Below are positions 60,681-64,000 of a stretch of 64,000 bases of DNA, in pieces (the stretch's first letter is position 1; the number at the start of each line of letters is the position of its first letter). The DNA is from Conus ventricosus (lineage: Eukaryota > Mollusca > Gastropoda > Neogastropoda > Conidae), in assembly GCA_018398815.1 (NCBI GenBank), contig CM031596.1, positions 65,474,654-65,538,653 on the forward strand, in the 5' to 3' direction. The notes under the pieces were generated by a model. It made no database searches. It was not told the DNA's origin and worked only from the letters and a program-made list of their open reading frames with translations. Position numbers and translations under genes: made by a program.

Positions 60681-61800
60681 TGAAACCATCACACTCACAA
60701 TACCTCCACCACTGGAAGAGGGGCCTCACCCTGGCCTGCCAGTGCAATGCACTGGGCTAAAAACATTAGTCCCAATCCCACAGAGCTTCCTCCTTTCGCT
60801 GAATTGGCTATGCTTATTCTTAACTCTGCAACACCCAAGAATGAGATGAAATTTAAATTCAAGCACTCCGCAATCATGGTTCAACAACCTGACAATCTAT
60901 GCCAATCCCATGGTCATCAACAGACTGAACCAAGAGACAAGACGGAAGAGGGCAAGTTTAATAAATGGAATAATCTGAATAACCCATTTCACGGTGACAA
61001 TTAACAAATAAAAAATAAAAACCTCAAACGATTATGATGGTGCAAAGCATTTTATAAACAATAATGAAGTGATGACGTGACCCAAAACACTGAAGACGAA
61101 CAGATCCGGCTGCATTGCTTCAGGCTGTCACTGTGCACGAGACATCCAGTTCGTTCGGCGATTCGCAATCACCGATTCACTGGGAGCAGACGACATTCAA
61201 CAATGACATGATCAAATGTGTAGTTTCATTTGCCATATATAATGGCGTTCTGAATTCCTGCAGAATATCAAAACTGCAGAACATAGCATATCAACATTTC
61301 TGTCAGACAAAACATACCTCAAACAAACGCGGAAATCATTCTTGTATCCTCTCTGGTCGGCCATGTAAATAAGGCGCCATGTTGTGGTAACCCGGATGAG
61401 AAAGTTCAGCTAACGTCACGAGAACATGAACATTTGAACAATACACCCAACAACATGAATGTGCGAAACGTCACAGAAACATGCGTTGAAAATATGAAAG
61501 GGATATCCTGACCGGGGTCTCCATCCCTCACGCTAGGATCCTCATGTATAGTGCGGTCTATTCCAAATAACCTCTCATCGCAAAACAGCACATAATTATC
61601 ACGACAGGTAAGAGAGAGATACTGATTTATTAGAGTTAATACTCAAGCATGAAGATATTAGGCAAGTTCTTGCCGTATAATCTGTCTTTGTGATACAAAC
61701 ATCATTTCAATTCATTCATACTGACAAATGAGCATAACACTCTGTAATAAAATTCAAATACCTACAAGTAGACTATTAATAAATGTTATGACTTGTTGGG
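60681..61800. other. Intergenic segment, no gene recognised
   Basis: An 85-codon open frame on + at 60,747-61,004 has no recognised domain. CpG density rises around 61,090-61,400, where a possible leftward promoter is noted separately. The rest looks unique and non-coding. Confidence 0.5.
61320..61400 (-). promoter_or_regulatory. Candidate leftward promoter (weak)
   Basis: On the reverse strand CAACATGGCGCC, similar to YY1-type initiator-proximal motifs, is followed by CTTATTTACATGG and GC-richer sequence. No coding exon could be confirmed downstream on that strand, so this is only a suggestion. Confidence 0.2.
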
Positions 61801-61807
61801 TAGTCAA

Positions 61808-61838
61808 GCAGGAGAGAGAGAGAGAGAGAGAGAGAGAA
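61808..61838 (+). repeat. (GA)n microsatellite
   Basis: About 14 GA dinucleotides, followed by ATCTTTATTCCCAAGAG, a word that may be the end of a retroposon. Confidence 0.9.
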
Positions 61839-61859
61839 TCTTTATTCCCAAGAGTAACA

Positions 61860-62300
61860 GAGAATAATAATAATAATAATAATGAATACTTATATAGCGC
61901 CTATTCTCGGCTAGAGGCCAAGCTCTAAGCGCTTTACAATCAACATTCGTTTACACAACGGGCTGCCTACCTGGGTAGTGCCGACTGAAGAGCTGCCAGC
62001 TGGCGCTTCATTCAGTCGTTTCCCGTGTCATCCAGTCAGTATCGTTCAATATCGATCACTCATTTTCCTTACTTCCTTCATTCTTTCCATTTCTCACGCA
62101 GGGTGCATGCTATGTGTAACGTGTCATCCATACCAACGGCCAAACTGGCCTTCTCTTCCGAAAGTTGGTGATGGGATTTGACGTGTGTGCAAGATGTTAT
62201 GCGTGCGTTCACACACTCCCATAACTCTAAACGATTGCTGCTTACGGCACCAGTTTGTCTTGCAAAATGCCAACACGGAGCCCACAAAACAGACGAGTAG
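61860..62300 (-). mobile_element. SINE, clean copy of the 33.7-kb family
   Basis: Read leftward, it ends in TATATAAGTATTCATTATT with an (ATT)n tail at 61,864-61,884. Inside lie AAGCGCTTAGAGCTTGG, TGTTGATTGTAAAGC, GGTAGGCAGCCCGTT, CTCTTCAGTCGG and GAAACGACTGAATG. The same blocks, in the same order, occur at 33.9-34.29 kb. The tRNA-like head is not clear here; homology fades near 62,300. Confidence 0.82.
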
Positions 62301-62560
62301 ACGTCTTCAAAAAAGGATGTTCCAAGCTGTCTCCTATACCCTGTGCCTAACACATGTACGCAGCACCAACTGGAGAAACGAGCAAACACAAATTAACGTT
62401 CACTCAAGACTGGCACAATCTTTTCGATCTTGAATATAGTCAAAGAAATACTCGGACGAACAGAAACTATAAAAGGAAATCTTAAATCAGGCAGTGAATA
62501 ATAAACAAAAATAATGAAGAAGTAGGTAACTCTTTCTTCTATGATGAGATAAATTACAAA
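62301..62560. other. Intergenic segment, no gene recognised
   Basis: Clean sequence between two SINE-related pieces. No coding or RNA gene signal was seen. Confidence 0.5.
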
Positions 62561-62615
62561 CCCATAACTCTAAACGACCGCTGCTTGTGACACCAAATCG
62601 TCTATGGGAAATGTC

Positions 62616-62618
<3 letters not shown>
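62561..62618 (-). mobile_element. Second partial copy of the same SINE body
   Basis: CCCATAACTCTAAACGA followed by GCTGCTT and a CACCA box occurs here and at 62,218-62,277 with about 75-80% identity by eye. It is therefore a fragment of the SINE family, cut off at the right by the (AC)n tract. Confidence 0.65.

Positions 62619-62683
<65 letters not shown>
62619..62683 (+). repeat. (AC)n microsatellite
   Basis: About 32 AC dinucleotides. It directly abuts the SINE fragment and may have grown from its end. Confidence 0.96.
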
Positions 62684-62685
<2 letters not shown>

Positions 62686-62756
62686 GAAGAACAGAAACAA
62701 ACACAGGTAAAGTAGGTTTGCACGGGTTTTCCACGCTCTGGAATGAAAGACTGTGA

Positions 62757-63190
62757 CGGTAATGAGCTTCAACAAGGAGGTCAAATTTCTGGGCGTTACC
62801 ATCACCCAGGATCTAACCTGGGGTGCCCACATCCATATCCAAAACCTGGCAAACAAGGCCATGCGTGTGTAGTGAGAACAATCAAGACCCTTTCAAGAGA
62901 GGCGCGTGGGCAACTCCTAACAGCCTTATACACCTGACAGGTGCCCTGGTGAGCCCAGGTTGATCTATGGACACAAAGTCATTTTCACTACCTCACAAAG
63001 CCTGTGGGAAAAGCTCAAGCGCATTGAGCTGGCAGCTCTCAAGCAAGCCATGGGTCTACCCAAAGTGATGTCAACGACTTAGTCTACCAAGAAGCCGGCT
63101 GGTTGCCTCTACTTTGGGATGAGTGCCGCCGCTGTTGTGCCAACTTCGAAGTCCGTGCCTCGATAGTGCCAAACAAAGTCCAGGTCATAC
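62757..63190 (+). mobile_element. LINE fragment, C-terminal part of ORF2
   Basis: VKFLGVTITQDLTWGAHI (from 62,780), then in another frame VVRTIKTLSREA, then SRLIYGHKVI, SLWEKLKRIELAALKQAMG and VYQEAGWLPL (63,082-63,111). This is the region after the reverse transcriptase core in Jockey/I-type LINEs. At least two frame changes and in-frame stops in clean sequence show a dead copy. It lies in opposite orientation to the fragment at 54-55.7 kb and covers a different part of the protein. Confidence 0.85.
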
Positions 63191-63576
63191 TTTAGTGCAG
63201 AAGTCCATTAACTTCACTGGGCAGCTTTCTAGAAAGGTAATAAGTTCAATGTTTCTTAAAACAAATGCTGACACTGGAAAAAATAATCATGCTCTGTAGA
63301 GAAGGTGGTATTTTCCAGTACTGAGCGTTTCAGACTGCGTGATATATCTGACTGCGAGTTCCGTCCCAGAGTTCATTACGGTTTCAATTTTTTTTTTTTT
63401 TTTTTACGAATAGAGCTTGTTCTAAATCACATGGTCTTTTCAGCATGCAAAGGGCAGTAACTTTCAAACAGCATGTGTCAGTAAGAAGATTACAGTGCGT
63501 TGCATGCTTGTATCTCTTTACATGCTAACACGATGTTGTTCAAAATGTCACATCAGTACAGAATATCCACCCTGAG
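63191..63576. other. Intergenic segment, no gene recognised
   Basis: Unique sequence with a T-run at about 63,389-63,406. No gene was seen before the minisatellite. Confidence 0.55.
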
Positions 63577-64000
63577 TGACATTCTGCATCGGCGGGTTAT
63601 GGTGATATTCTGTACCATCAGGTCATGGTGATATTCTATATTGGGAGGTTAATGGTGATATTCTATACTGGCAGGTCATGGTGATATTTTATACTGGCAG
63701 GTCATGACAATATTCTATACCAGCAGGTCATGGTGATATTCTATACCGGCAGGTCATGGTGTTATTCTATACCGGCAGGTCATGGTGATATTTTATACCC
63801 GGCAGGTAATGGTGATATTCTATACCGGCAGGTCATGGTGATATTCTGTACTGGCAGGTCATGGTGATATTCTATACTGGCAGGTCATAGTGATATTCTG
63901 TACTGGCAGGTCATGGTGATATTCTATACTGGGAGGTCATGGTGATATTCTATACTAGCAGATCATGGTGATGCTCTGTACCGGCATGTCATGGTGATGT
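63577..64000 (+). repeat. Minisatellite, unit 26 bp, runs off the window
   Basis: Units read TGGTGATATTCTATAC then TGGCAGGTCA and repeat every 26 bp (for example 63,861 and 63,887). About 16 copies are visible, with few substitutions such as CTGTA for CTATA and CCGGC for CTGGC. It continues past the right edge. Confidence 0.96.

Overview
The window looks like animal genomic DNA, most likely from a marine mollusc. The reasons are several SINE tails of a kind common in molluscan genomes, LINE fragments of Jockey type, very many (GA)n and (CA)n microsatellites, and a Polinton/Maverick element. The taxonomic call is inference. No intact host gene was found, and most long open frames here are by-products of tandem repeats.

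Layout. 1-1,092 is low-complexity flank. About 1,093-33,208 is one huge minisatellite with a unit of about 31 bp, broken by a 1,000-N gap (2,114-3,113). After the gap, ordered variant monomers recur about 14.65 kb apart, so the array carries a very long higher-order repeat or an assembly duplicate. 33,209-38,420 holds a tRNA-derived SINE, microsatellites, a degenerate 28-bp repeat and a 1.1-kb G-rich array. 38,457-54,132 is a degraded-looking Polinton/Maverick with terminal inverted repeats, a retroviral-type integrase (+), a protein-primed family B DNA polymerase (-) and an A32/FtsK-HerA-type packaging ATPase (+). It stops at a 100-N gap. 54,233-64,000 holds two LINE fragments in opposite orientation, several SINE pieces, microsatellites and a 26-bp minisatellite that runs off the window.

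Sequence quality varies strongly. About 3,600-34,340 and 36,590-53,540 carry a systematic error in which single bases are overwritten by a neighbouring homopolymer (for example CAC read as CCC). Two copies of the same SINE, one in each quality class, show this directly. The noisy blocks coincide with repeats, which fits short-read polishing having failed there. The errors hide the Polinton from open-reading-frame searches: only the last 160 codons of its ATPase are clean.

The recognised genes belong to one self-synthesising transposon: integrase for insertion, polymerase for copying, and the ATPase for genome packaging into the virion that these elements are proposed to make. Capsid and protease genes probably lie in the unreadable segments but could not be identified.
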